Shown: positions 38,508-49,515 of the stretch, piece after piece
How positions within the stretch are numbered: position 1 is the first letter of the stretch
Layout: each line of letters starts with the position of its first letter
Assembly: GCF_030658505.1 (NCBI RefSeq)
Contig: NZ_JAUTXR010000169.1
Span: 27,814-91,813, forward strand
Reading direction: 5' to 3'
Source: Stenotrophomonas raiganjensis (SeqCode)
Lineage (GTDB): Bacteria; Pseudomonadota; Gammaproteobacteria; Xanthomonadales; Xanthomonadaceae
Length of the DNA: 64,000 nt
Notes under the pieces: generated by a model
What the model was told of the DNA's origin: nothing
Databases searched by the model: none
What the model saw: the letters and a program-made list of their open reading frames with translations, nothing else
Program-made: the position numbers and the translations under genes

Positions 38508-41500
38508 ATGCCTAAATTTTTCATTGAACATCCAGTCTTCGCCTGGGTGGTTGCGATCCTGATCTCGCTCAGCGGCGTGATCGCGATCCTCAACCTGGGC
38601 GTGGAGTCCTATCCCAACATCGCCCCGCCGCAGGTCACCGTCTCGGCCACCTACCCGGGCGCCAGTGCGGATACCACCGAGAAATCGGTCACCCAGGTGA
38701 TCGAGCAGCAGCTGACCGGTATCGATCACCTGCTGTACTTCAGCTCATCGTCCGCCTCCAACGGCCGTGCGCAGATCACCCTGACCTTCGAGACCGGTAC
38801 CGATCCGGACATCGCCCAGGTGCAGGTGCAGAACAAGGTCTCGCTGGCCACGCCCCGACTGCCTTCGGAAGTGACCCAGCAGGGCGTGGTGGTGGCCAAG
38901 GCCAACGCCGGCTTCCTGATGGTGGTGGCGCTGCAGTCCGATACCCCGACCATCAACCGTGATGCGCTGAACGACATCGTTGGTTCGCGCGTGCTCGACC
39001 AGGTCTCGCGTATCCCCGGCGTCGGCAGCACTCAGCAGTTCGGTTCCGAGTACGCCATGAACATCTGGCTGAACCCGGAAAAGATGCAGGGTTATGGCCT
39101 GTCGGCCAGCCAGGTGCTGGCTGCGGTGCGCGCGCAGAACGTGCAGTTCGCCGCCGGTGCGCTTGGCTCGGATCCGTCGCCGGAAGGCCAGCACTTCACC
39201 GCCACGGTCTCGGCCGAAGGCCGCTTCAGTTCGCCGCAGGAGTTCGAGAACATCATCCTGCGCGCCAACGCTGACGGCTCGCGGGTGCTGTTGAAGGACA
39301 TCGCCCGCGTTGCCTTCGGTGCCAACAACTACGGTTTCGACACCCAGTACAACGGCAAGCCGACCGGTGCCTTCGCCATCCAGCTGCTGCCGGGCGCCAA
39401 CGCCCTGAACGTGGCCGAGGCGGTGCGCGCCAAGATGGACGAGCTGCAGCCCAGCTTCCCGGCCGGGGTCACCTGGTTCTCGCCGTACGACAGCACCACC
39501 TTCGTCAAGATCTCGATCCAGGAAGTGGTCAAGACACTGTTCGAAGCGGTGTTCCTGGTGTTCCTGGTGATGCTGATCTTCCTGCAGAACTTCCGCGCCA
39601 CCCTGATTCCGACCCTGGTCATTCCGGTGGCCCTGCTCGGTACCTTCCTGGGCATGTGGATGATCGGCTTCACGATCAACCAGCTGACCCTGTTCGCGAT
39701 GGTGCTGGCGATCGGCATCGTGGTCGATGACGCGATCGTGGTGATCGAGAACGTCGAACGCATCATGACCGAGGAAGGCCTGGCGCCGAAGCCGGCCACG
39801 CAGAAGGCGATGACCCAGATCACCGGCGCGGTGGTGGCGATCACCGTCGTGCTGGCTGCGGTGTTCATTCCGTCCGCCCTGCAGGGCGGTGCGGCCGGTG
39901 AGATCTACAAGCAGTTCGCGCTGACCATCGCCATCTCGATGGCTTTCTCGGCGTTCCTGGCGCTGGGCTTCACCCCGGCGCTGTGCGCGACCTTCCTGAA
40001 GCCGACGCACAACGACAACCCGAACATCGTCTACCGCACCTTCAACAAGTACTACGACAAGATCAGCCACACCTATGTGGGCCACATCACCTCCGCGGTG
40101 CGCCATGCGCCGCGCTGGATGATCCTGTTCGTGGTGCTGACCGCATTGTGCGGCTTCCTGTTCACCCGCATGCCGGGCAGCTTCCTGCCGGAAGAAGACC
40201 AGGGCTATGCGCTGGCGATCGTGCAGCTGCCGCCGGGCTCGACCAAGGGCCAGACCAACGAAGTGTTCGCGCAGATGCGTGGCATCCTGGAAAAGCAGGA
40301 TGGCTATGAAGGCATGCTGCAGGTGGCCGGTTTCAGCTTCGTCGGTTCCGGCGAGAACGTGGGCATGGGCTTCATCCGCCTGAAGCCGTGGGAGGAACGC
40401 AAGTTCACCGCGCCGGAGTTCATCCAGAACATGAACGGCGCGTTCTACGGCATCAGGGAAGCGCAGATCTTCGTGGTCAACCTGCCCACCGTGCAGGGCC
40501 TCGGCCAGTTCGGTGGTTTCGACATGTGGCTGCAGGACCGCAGCGGTGCCGGCTACGAGCAGCTGACCCAGGCCCGCAACATCCTGCTCGGCCAGGCCGC
40601 GCAGAAGCCGGACCATCTGGTTGGCGTGCGCCCGAACGGCCTGGAAAACGCCCCGCAGCTGCAGTTGCACGTCGATCGCGTGCAGGCGCAGTCGATGGGT
40701 ATGTCGGTGTCGGACGTGTACAGCACCATCCAGCTGATGCTGGCCCCGGTGTACGTGAACGACTTCTTCTACGAAGGCCGCATCAAGCGCGTGACCATGC
40801 AGGCCGACGGCCCGTACCGTACTGGCCAGGAATCGCTGAAGAGCTTCTACAGCCCCTCCAGCCTGACCCGGAACGCCGATGGCACCAACGCGATGATCCC
40901 GCTCAACACGGTGGTCAAGTCCGAATGGGTGTCGGCGCCGCCGTCGCTGAGCCGCTACAACGGCTACTCGGCGATCAACATCGTCGGTTCGCAGGCACCG
41001 GGCACCAGCTCGGGTGAAGCGATGCAGACGATGGAGAGCATCGTCAACGACGACCTGCCGGCCGGCTTTGGCTACGACTGGTCCGGCATGTCCTACCAGG
41101 AAATCCTGGCCGGCAACGCCGCGACCCTGCTGCTGGTGCTGTCCATCGTGGTGGTGTTCCTGTGCCTGGCCGCCCTGTACGAAAGCTGGTCGATCCCGGT
41201 GGCGGTGCTGCTGGTGGTGCCGCTGGGCGTGCTCGGCGCTCTCGGCCTGTCGATGCTGCGCGGCCTGCCCAACGATCTGTTCTTCAAGATCGGCCTGATC
41301 ACCGTGATCGGCCTGGCGGCGAAGAACGCGATCCTGATCGTGGAGTTCGCGGTGGAGCAGCGCGCAGCAGGCAAGAACCTGCGCGATGCCACCATCGAAG
41401 CGGCCCGCCTGCGCTTCCGCCCGATCCTGATGACCTCGTTCGCGTTCATCATGGGCGTGATCCCGATGGCGATCTCGACCGGCGCCGGTGCCAACTCCCG

Positions 41501-41681
41501 CCATGCCATCGGTACCGGCGTGATCGGCGGCATGCTGTTCGCCACCCTGCTTGGCCTGCTGATGATCCCGGTGTTCTTCGTGGTCGTGCGCCGCATGCTG
41601 GGTGACAAGCTGGATGAACCCTCCAAGGAGTTCATGGAACGCCAGCGCGACGCGGAAGCCGCACATCGTCCGGATCGCTGA
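38508..41681 (+). CDS. RND multidrug efflux transporter (HAE1 type)
   Basis: The 1057-residue inner-membrane transporter is of the AcrB type and uses the proton gradient to expel drugs. It starts MPKFFIEHPVFAWVVAILIS, the standard first helix. The proton-relay pair Asp407 and Asp408 is in GIVVDDAIVVIENVERI, and the relay lysine (Lys939) in GLAAKNAILIVEFA. Twelve membrane helices and two large periplasmic loops fit the length. No outer-membrane gene follows, so the pump must borrow a TolC-like channel. In S. maltophilia, SmeGH, SmeMN and SmeYZ lack their own channel; this could be one of them (SmeGH is my guess), but I cannot tell which. Confidence 0.95.
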   Translation: MPKFFIEHPVFAWVVAILISLSGVIAILNLGVESYPNIAPPQVTVSATYPGASADTTEKSVTQVIEQQLTGIDHLLYFSSSSASNGRAQITLTFETGTDPDIAQVQVQNKVSLATPRLPSEVTQQGVVVAKANAGFLMVVALQSDTPTINRDALNDIVGSRVLDQVSRIPGVGSTQQFGSEYAMNIWLNPEKMQGYGLSASQVLAAVRAQNVQFAAGALGSDPSPEGQHFTATVSAEGRFSSPQEFENIILRANADGSRVLLKDIARVAFGANNYGFDTQYNGKPTGAFAIQLLPGANALNVAEAVRAKMDELQPSFPAGVTWFSPYDSTTFVKISIQEVVKTLFEAVFLVFLVMLIFLQNFRATLIPTLVIPVALLGTFLGMWMIGFTINQLTLFAMVLAIGIVVDDAIVVIENVERIMTEEGLAPKPATQKAMTQITGAVVAITVVLAAVFIPSALQGGAAGEIYKQFALTIAISMAFSAFLALGFTPALCATFLKPTHNDNPNIVYRTFNKYYDKISHTYVGHITSAVRHAPRWMILFVVLTALCGFLFTRMPGSFLPEEDQGYALAIVQLPPGSTKGQTNEVFAQMRGILEKQDGYEGMLQVAGFSFVGSGENVGMGFIRLKPWEERKFTAPEFIQNMNGAFYGIREAQIFVVNLPTVQGLGQFGGFDMWLQDRSGAGYEQLTQARNILLGQAAQKPDHLVGVRPNGLENAPQLQLHVDRVQAQSMGMSVSDVYSTIQLMLAPVYVNDFFYEGRIKRVTMQADGPYRTGQESLKSFYSPSSLTRNADGTNAMIPLNTVVKSEWVSAPPSLSRYNGYSAINIVGSQAPGTSSGEAMQTMESIVNDDLPAGFGYDWSGMSYQEILAGNAATLLLVLSIVVVFLCLAALYESWSIPVAVLLVVPLGVLGALGLSMLRGLPNDLFFKIGLITVIGLAAKNAILIVEFAVEQRAAGKNLRDATIEAARLRFRPILMTSFAFIMGVIPMAISTGAGANSRHAIGTGVIGGMLFATLLGLLMIPVFFVVVRRMLGDKLDEPSKEFMERQRDAEAAHRPDR

Positions 41682-41703
41682 TCCGGCGGTGAGCTGAAAA
41701 CGA

Positions 41704-41736
41704 AAAGGCCCCGGAGCGATCCGGGGCCTTTTTTGT
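41704..41736 (+). terminator. rho-independent terminator of the efflux operon
   Basis: The stem aaggccccgga / tccggggcctt with loop gcga is followed by tttttgtt. It starts 22 bp after the transporter stop. Confidence 0.9.
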
Positions 41737-41790
41737 TGCCGCTGCTCTCGAATGCATGCCAACCTTGGCCGGCGCGCTTCGGGCAACGCC

Positions 41791-42078
41791 TCAGCGCAGC
41801 AGCGCGACAACCGCGCACACTGCCACCAGAGCCAGCGCGGCCCACTGCATCGGTACGAAGAAGAAATGATGGGGCGCGACTTCACCCTTCTGCCGGGGGG
41901 CACGGTTGAGCCACAGGCCCAGCAGCACGTTCACCGCCGCGCCAATTCCGGCACCCAGCAACACCTGCGGGAGCGGGATGTTGCCCTTGGGGCCTGCGTG
42001 CGGGAAGAAATACGCCAGCAGCAGGATCGCTGCGATCGGCGTGACCAGTGTCAGGATTCCCCAACCACGATAGATCAT
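41791..42078 (-). CDS. small three-helix membrane protein of unknown function
   Basis: The 95-residue product is almost wholly hydrophobic: helix 1 in GWGILTLVTPIAAILLLAYF, helix 2 in LPQVLLGAGIGAAVNVLLGL and helix 3 in QWAALALVAVCAVVALL. Short loops contain AGPKGNIP and NRAPRQKGEVAPHHFFF. I chose the ATG giving MIYRGWG because the residues upstream look like non-coding sequence. The ribosome site is weak. It has no recognisable family and stands alone between two other units. Confidence 0.6.
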   Translation of the reverse strand: MIYRGWGILTLVTPIAAILLLAYFFPHAGPKGNIPLPQVLLGAGIGAAVNVLLGLWLNRAPRQKGEVAPHHFFFVPMQWAALALVAVCAVVALLR

Positions 42079-42144
42079 CTGTGCAGACCGTATGGAAACG
42101 GCCTGCATTGGAACAGATCCGGCATCGTTCGGCCAAGAGCGCGG

Positions 42145-42170
42145 CGCATCCACGCGTGGCGCGGATCTAC
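42145..42170. repeat. SMAG-type monomer repeat
   Basis: The stem atccacgc / gcgcggat (one mismatch) is followed by CTAC at the right end, as in the element at 8037-8058. Confidence 0.6.
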
Positions 42171-42171
42171 T

Positions 42172-42200
42172 GGCCGCGCCGCCGTTGCAGCGGCGCGGCC
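42172..42200 (-). terminator. GC-rich hairpin after the acyl-CoA dehydrogenase gene
   Basis: A perfect 11-bp stem ggccgcgccgc / gcggcgcggcc with a 7-base loop begins 8 bp beyond the stop of the minus-strand gene. There is no T-tract, so this is a terminator-like or protective hairpin rather than a classic terminator. Confidence 0.5.
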
Positions 42201-42208
42201 CTTGCCAC

Positions 42209-43357
42209 TCAGCGCAGCCCGGTCTCGTTGCGGGCGATCACCAGGCGCTGGATTTCCGAGGTGCCTTCATAGATCTCGGTGATCTTGGCATCACGGAAGT
42301 AGCGCTCCAGCGGCATTTCCTTCGAGTACCCCATGCCGCCGTGGATCTGCACCGCCTGGTGGGTGATCCACATCGCGGCTTCCGAAGCCGTGAGCTTGGC
42401 CACCGCCGCTTCGGTGCTGAAGCGCTTGCCTTGCCCCTTCACCCACGCTGCACGCAGGGTCAGCAGCAGCGCTGCATCCAGCTTGCACTTCATGTCGGCA
42501 ATCTTGGCCTGGGTCATCTGGAAGGTACCAATGGCCGCGCCGAACGCCTTGCGCTCCTTCACATATTCCAGGGTCGCTTCATAGGCGGCACGGGCGATGC
42601 CGATGGCCTGCGAAGCAATACCGATGCGGCCCGCGTCGAGCACGCTCATGGCGATCTTGAAGCCCTCGCCTTCCTGGCCCAGCACGTCTTCGGCCTGGGC
42701 AACGTAATCGTTGAACTCGATCTCGCAGGTGGCCGAGGCGCGGATGCCAAGCTTCGGCTCGGTCTTGCCGCGACCGAAGCCCGCCTTGTCGGTATCGATG
42801 AGGAAGGCGGTGATGCCACGCGCGCCCTTGTCCGGCTCGCTCATCGCGAACAGCACGATGTACTTGGCCACCGGGCCGGAGGTGATCCAGCTCTTCTTGC
42901 CGTTGATCACGAAGGTGCCATCGGCCTGCTTCACCGCGCGGCAACGCATGGCAGTGGCATCCGAACCGGACTGCGGCTCGGTCAGCGCGAACGCGCCGAT
43001 CGCCTCGCCCTCGGCGATCGCACGCACGTAGGTCTGCTTCTGCGCTTCGGTACCGTGGGTGAGGATGCCGTTGCAGAACAGCGAATTGTTGACCGACATG
43101 ATGGTCGAATGGGCTGCGTCGGCGGCGGCGACCTCCACCATCGCCAGCACGTACGCAACCGGGTCCATGCCCGCGCCACCGTATTCGGTCGGCACTTCGA
43201 TGCCCATCAGCCCGTTCTCGCCCAGCAGGCGGATGTTGTCCAGCGGAAACTCGCCGGTGCGGTCATGGTGCTCCGCACTCGGGCCGATCTTTTCCTGCGC
43301 GATGCGCCGCGCCACGTCCTGCAGCATCAACTGCTCTTCGGTAAAGCTGAAATCCAC
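42209..43357 (-). CDS. acyl-CoA dehydrogenase
   Basis: The 382-residue FAD enzyme makes the alpha-beta double bond in acyl-CoA during fatty or branched-chain acid breakdown. Family signatures are present: FALTEPQSGSDATAMRC, KSWITSGPVAKYIVLFAM, QIHGGMGYSKEMPLERYFRD and EIYEGTSEIQRLVIARN, whose Glu is at the catalytic position of short- and medium-chain enzymes. The start is the GTG giving VDFSFTEEQLMLQDVARRIA; GGGAGG lies at good distance. The frame is open further upstream without family similarity. Chain-length preference cannot be decided; no other beta-oxidation gene is nearby. Confidence 0.92.
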   Translation of the reverse strand: MDFSFTEEQLMLQDVARRIAQEKIGPSAEHHDRTGEFPLDNIRLLGENGLMGIEVPTEYGGAGMDPVAYVLAMVEVAAADAAHSTIMSVNNSLFCNGILTHGTEAQKQTYVRAIAEGEAIGAFALTEPQSGSDATAMRCRAVKQADGTFVINGKKSWITSGPVAKYIVLFAMSEPDKGARGITAFLIDTDKAGFGRGKTEPKLGIRASATCEIEFNDYVAQAEDVLGQEGEGFKIAMSVLDAGRIGIASQAIGIARAAYEATLEYVKERKAFGAAIGTFQMTQAKIADMKCKLDAALLLTLRAAWVKGQGKRFSTEAAVAKLTASEAAMWITHQAVQIHGGMGYSKEMPLERYFRDAKITEIYEGTSEIQRLVIARNETGLR

Positions 43358-43452
43358 AACACCCTCCCGGGTACATGAAGTGATGGGCCGCGCACCGCGC
43401 ACCCAGGTGCCTCGATTGTACCGGGGCACGGCAGTTTCCGTACGCCAGCGAC

Positions 43453-43510
43453 TTGACCGCGCAGGGCCCTCTCGGCGAATATATCTCTATATCGCGATAG
43501 GTAGATATTT
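43453..43510 (+). promoter_or_regulatory. promoter and operator of the ArsR-type regulator and metH genes
   Basis: A -35-like TTGACC (43453-43458) and a -10-like GAATAT (43477-43482) with 18 bp between them precede a run of ATATC/GATAT half-sites: tatatc, the 10-bp palindrome tatcgcgata (43490-43499), and gatat (43504-43508). They end at the ATG at 43511, with AGGTAG as ribosome site. The palindrome overlaps the expected transcript start, as suits an autorepressor. Confidence 0.55.
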
Positions 43511-44440
43511 ATGGATCTGGAAGACTGGTCGACACGCCTGAAGGTGTTCGCCGATGCGACCCGCGTGCGCCTGCTGGCGCTGCTGGAGCAGGAGGAACTG
43601 ACCGTGGCCGAGCTGTCGGCGATCACCCGCCTGGCGCAGCCGCGCGTGTCCACCCACCTGGCACGGTTGAAGGAAGCCGGCCTGGTCCGCGACCGCCGTG
43701 CCGGCGTGTCGGCCTATTACCGTTTCGACGAGGCCCAGCTGGACCCGGCGCAGCGTGCATTGTGGCATGCCTTGAGCAACGGGAGCGACGACCCGCTGCT
43801 GCGCCAGGATGCTGAACGGGTTGCTGCCGTGCTGGCCCACCGTGCCGCCGACCAGAACTGGGCCGACAGCGTCGCCGGAGACATGGAACGCCACTACTCG
43901 CCAGGGCGCACCTGGGAGGCGCTGGCCCGCACCGCCCTGCCGCTGCTGGAAACCGGCGACGTACTGGACATCGCCTCCGGCGATGGCGTGCTGGCCGAAC
44001 TGGTGGCCCCGCATGCCAAGCGCTACATCTGCATCGACACCAGCGCGCGCGTGGTTGCCGCCGCCAGTGAACGCCTGCGCCGCCTGCCGAACGTGGAAGT
44101 GCGCGAGGGCGACATGCATGCCCTGCCGTTCAAGGACAGCAGCTTCGATCTGGTGGTGCTGATGCACGCGTTGACCTACGCCAGCAAACCGGCGCAGGCG
44201 GTGACCGAAGCCGCGCGCGTACTGCGACCGGGTGGCCGCCTGCTGCTGTGCAGCCTGGCCCGGCACGAGCACAAGACGGCCGTAGAGGCCTATGGCCACG
44301 TCAACCTTGGCTTCAGCGACAAGGAGCTGCGCAAGTTCGTCGACAAGGCCGGCCTGCAGGTGTCCAGCCTGGAGACGGTCACCCGCGAGAAGCGCCCGCC
44401 GCACTTCGAAGTGATTTCGCTGATCGCCAACAAGCCCTGA
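43511..44440 (+). CDS. ArsR-family regulator fused to a SAM methyltransferase domain
   Basis: The 309-residue product has an N-terminal ArsR winged helix (about residues 1-90: [20 protein letters not shown], then [21 protein letters not shown]) and a C-terminal class I methyltransferase domain (about 140-305) with the SAM motif [17 protein letters not shown] and [20 protein letters not shown]. Such fusions next to methionine genes are candidates for SahR-type sensors of S-adenosylhomocysteine or SAM; here the gene is 13 bp upstream of metH. I see no metal-binding Cys set in the ArsR part. Binding of SAH is inference, and it could still be an active methyltransferase. Confidence 0.85.
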   Translation: MDLEDWSTRLKVFADATRVRLLALLEQEELTVAELSAITRLAQPRVSTHLARLKEAGLVRDRRAGVSAYYRFDEAQLDPAQRALWHALSNGSDDPLLRQDAERVAAVLAHRAADQNWADSVAGDMERHYSPGRTWEALARTALPLLETGDVLDIASGDGVLAELVAPHAKRYICIDTSARVVAAASERLRRLPNVEVREGDMHALPFKDSSFDLVVLMHALTYASKPAQAVTEAARVLRPGGRLLLCSLARHEHKTAVEAYGHVNLGFSDKELRKFVDKAGLQVSSLETVTREKRPPHFEVISLIANKP

Positions 44441-44453
44441 CGCCGAGAACGCC

Positions 44454-45544
44454 ATGTCCGCCCTGCCCTGGTTGCATCCCGACCGTGCCAACGCCCTGCT
44501 CGATGCCCTGCGCGAACGGATCCTGATCATCGACGGTGCGATGGGCACGATGATCCAGCGCCACGGCCTGCAGGAAGACGATTACCGTGGCGAACGCTTC
44601 GCCGGTGGCTACGACCATCTGCAGGATCCCGGCTGCGATCACGCGGGACCGGAAGGCCATGACCTGAAGGGCAACAACGATCTGCTGCTGTTGACGCGGC
44701 CGCAGATCGTCGCCGATATCCACACCGCCTACCTGGAGGCCGGTGCGGATCTGGTCGAGACCAACACCTTCAATGCAACCTCGGTCAGCCAGGCGGACTA
44801 CCACCTCGAACACCTGGTGTACGAGTTGAACAAGGCCGGTGCTGCGGTTGCGCGCACCTGCTGTGATGCAGTGGCTGCGACCACGCCGGGCAAGCCGCGC
44901 TTCGTGATCGGGGTGATCGGGCCGACCAGCCGCACCGCCTCGATCAGCCCTGACGTCAACGATCCCGGCTTCCGCAACACCAGCTTCGACGAGCTGCGCG
45001 ACACCTACCGCGAAGCCATCGAGGGCCTGATCGACGGCGGCGCCGATACCCTCATGGTCGAGACCATCTTCGACACGCTCAACGCCAAGGCCGCGCTGTA
45101 TGCGCTGGAGGAAGCGTTCGATGCGCGCGGCGCGCGGCTGCCGGTGATGATATCCGGCACCATCACCGACGCTTCCGGTCGCACCCTGTCCGGGCAGACC
45201 GCCGAAGCCTTCCATGCATCGCTCGCCCACGCCCGGCCGTTGTCGATCGGCCTGAACTGCGCGCTGGGTGCCGATGCAATGCGCCCGCACGTGGAAACCC
45301 TCTCGCAGGTCGCCGACTGTTACGTCAGCGCGCACCCCAATGCGGGCCTGCCCAATGCCTTCGGCGAGTACGACGAGACGCCCGAAGACATGGCCACCAC
45401 CCTGCGAGGCTTCGCCGAAGATGGCCTGCTGAACCTGGTCGGCGGCTGCTGCGGCTCCACCCCCGACCACATCCGTGCGATCGCCGATGCCGTGGCCGGG
45501 CTGCCGCCGCGCGCACTGCCTGGCCCCCGGGAGCAACAGGCCGC

Positions 45545-45548
<4 letters not shown>
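44454..45548 (+). CDS. metH: methionine synthase, homocysteine-binding subunit (MetH N-terminal module)
   Basis: The 364-residue product equals the first module of cobalamin-dependent methionine synthase. It binds and activates homocysteine through zinc: [18 protein letters not shown] near the start, one zinc Cys in [10 protein letters not shown] and two in [13 protein letters not shown] close to the end. In E. coli this module is the first 350 residues of a single 1227-residue MetH. Here it ends at the module border and its stop overlaps the ATG of the next gene (ATGA), so both parts are probably made together and assemble in trans. Confidence 0.93.
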
Positions 45549-48229
<2,681 letters not shown>

Positions 48230-48235
48230 CACGAA

Positions 48236-48302
48236 AAAAAGGGGACGGAGGGGATTAAGTCGTTTGTGCCGCAAGCGACTTAATCCCCTCCGTCCCCTTT
48301 TT
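48236..48302. repeat. 67-bp palindromic repeat with perfect 27-bp arms
   Basis: The arms (48236-48262 and 48276-48302) are exact reverse complements. Each is made of A5, GGGGACGGAGGGGATTAAGT and CG, around a 13-base centre. It starts 6 bp after metH and ends 16 bp before the transporter ATG. The GGGG/CCCC stem next to A/T runs can act as a terminator in both directions. From memory, this sequence recurs in Xanthomonadaceae genomes, so it is probably a mobile REP-like unit rather than a local terminator. Confidence 0.85.
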
Positions 48303-48318
48303 GCCTCATCATTCCGCG

Positions 48319-49503
48319 ATGACTGTCCCCGTTGCCCGGCTCTCCAGCTTCTACCTGTTCTATTACGCGGCACTTGGCGCGTTCACTCCGTACTGGAGCC
48401 TGTTCCTGACCGCGCGCGGGATGAGCGTGACCGCGATCAGCGTGATGATGGGCCTGTGGTATGCGACGCGGGTGGTCGCGCCCAGCGCCTGGACGTCACT
48501 GGCGGCGGCATCGCCTCGACCGATCCGCCTGCTTCGCATCGGCTGCGTGCTGACCCTGATCAGCTTCGCCGCATTCCTGCTGCCCTTGCCGCAGCCCTGG
48601 ATGTACCCGGCGATGGTGGTGTTCTGCTTCTTCTACAACGCGGTGATGCCACAGTTCGAATCGATCACCCTGACCCACCTCGGCAGCGACAGCCATCGCT
48701 ACGGACTGATCCGTGTCTGGGGCTCGCTCGGCTTCATCGCCATCGTCACCCTGTTCGGCTGGCTGATCGAAGGTGACGGTACGGCCAGCCGCGCCGGGCT
48801 GCTGCCGTGGATGATGCTGCCCCTGTTCGCGTTGATGGTCGCCTCCGCCTTCAGCAACAACTACGCACGCGGCATCGGCAAAGCCGAGGGCGATGCCAGT
48901 GGCTTCTGGCAGATCGTGCGGCGGCCGCCGGTGCTGGCGTTCTTCCTGGCTGCCTTCATGGAGCAGCTCTCTTTCGGGCCGTACTACACGTTCTTCTCGG
49001 TCTACATGGACCACCACGGCTACCGTACTTCCACCCTGGGCCTGCTGTGGACCATCGGCGTGGTGTTCGAAGTGGGCGTGTTCTTCACCATCGGCCGCTT
49101 CTTCCGCCGCTACGACGCCAGCTGGATGCTGCTGCTGGCACTGGTCAGCTCCTGCCTGCGCTGGGCCGTAACCGCTCTGTTCCCGGGGAATCTGCCGGTG
49201 ATGCTGGTGGCACAGACCGCACATGCGCTGGGCTTCGCCGCCTTCTTCGCGGCGGCAATGCAGATGCTGGCGATCTACTTCCCCGGCCGCCTCAACGGGC
49301 ATGGCCAGGGGCTGCTGTACGGATTCTCGTCCGGCGTCGGCGGTGTGCTGGGCGCACTCATCGCAGGCCAGCTGTGGAAAATCGACGATGGCCGCACCGC
49401 CTTTCTTGCCGGTAGCGGCTTCGCCCTCGTCGGCGCCCTGCTGTGCTTCTTCGCCCTCAGCCTGCCCCTGATCCGCGCCAAGCGGCGGCGCAGCGTACCC
49501 TGA
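48319..49503 (+). CDS. MFS transporter, HcaT/LacY-like (3-phenylpropionate transporter family)
   Basis: The 394-residue product has about 12 membrane helices and follows the HcaT-type MFS family: YYAALGAFTPYWSLFLTARG, YGLIRVWGSLGFIAIVTLFG, LLWTIGVVFEVGVFFTIGRF-like helix 7-8 block and RYDASWMLLLALVSSCLRW. Its substrate is not predictable; in E. coli HcaT takes up 3-phenylpropionate. The ATG giving MTVPVARLSSFYLF is chosen over an upstream in-frame TTG that lies within the palindrome. It is convergent with the acyltransferase gene, 12 bp apart. Confidence 0.87.
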   Translation: MTVPVARLSSFYLFYYAALGAFTPYWSLFLTARGMSVTAISVMMGLWYATRVVAPSAWTSLAAASPRPIRLLRIGCVLTLISFAAFLLPLPQPWMYPAMVVFCFFYNAVMPQFESITLTHLGSDSHRYGLIRVWGSLGFIAIVTLFGWLIEGDGTASRAGLLPWMMLPLFALMVASAFSNNYARGIGKAEGDASGFWQIVRRPPVLAFFLAAFMEQLSFGPYYTFFSVYMDHHGYRTSTLGLLWTIGVVFEVGVFFTIGRFFRRYDASWMLLLALVSSCLRWAVTALFPGNLPVMLVAQTAHALGFAAFFAAAMQMLAIYFPGRLNGHGQGLLYGFSSGVGGVLGALIAGQLWKIDDGRTAFLAGSGFALVGALLCFFALSLPLIRAKRRRSVP

Positions 49504-49515
49504 CCCTGCGCCGGA

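Noticed and set aside
41753..41776. Further SMAG element after the efflux terminator
   Set aside because: Only gccaacc-ttggcc is visible; there is no GTAG end and pairing is poor.
38745..41903. 1052-codon open frame opposite the RND transporter
   Set aside because: Antisense shadow of a clear AcrB-type gene with intact catalytic residues.
43358..43510. Cobalamin riboswitch for the metH unit
   Set aside because: The leader from promoter to ATG is far too short and lacks a B12 box.
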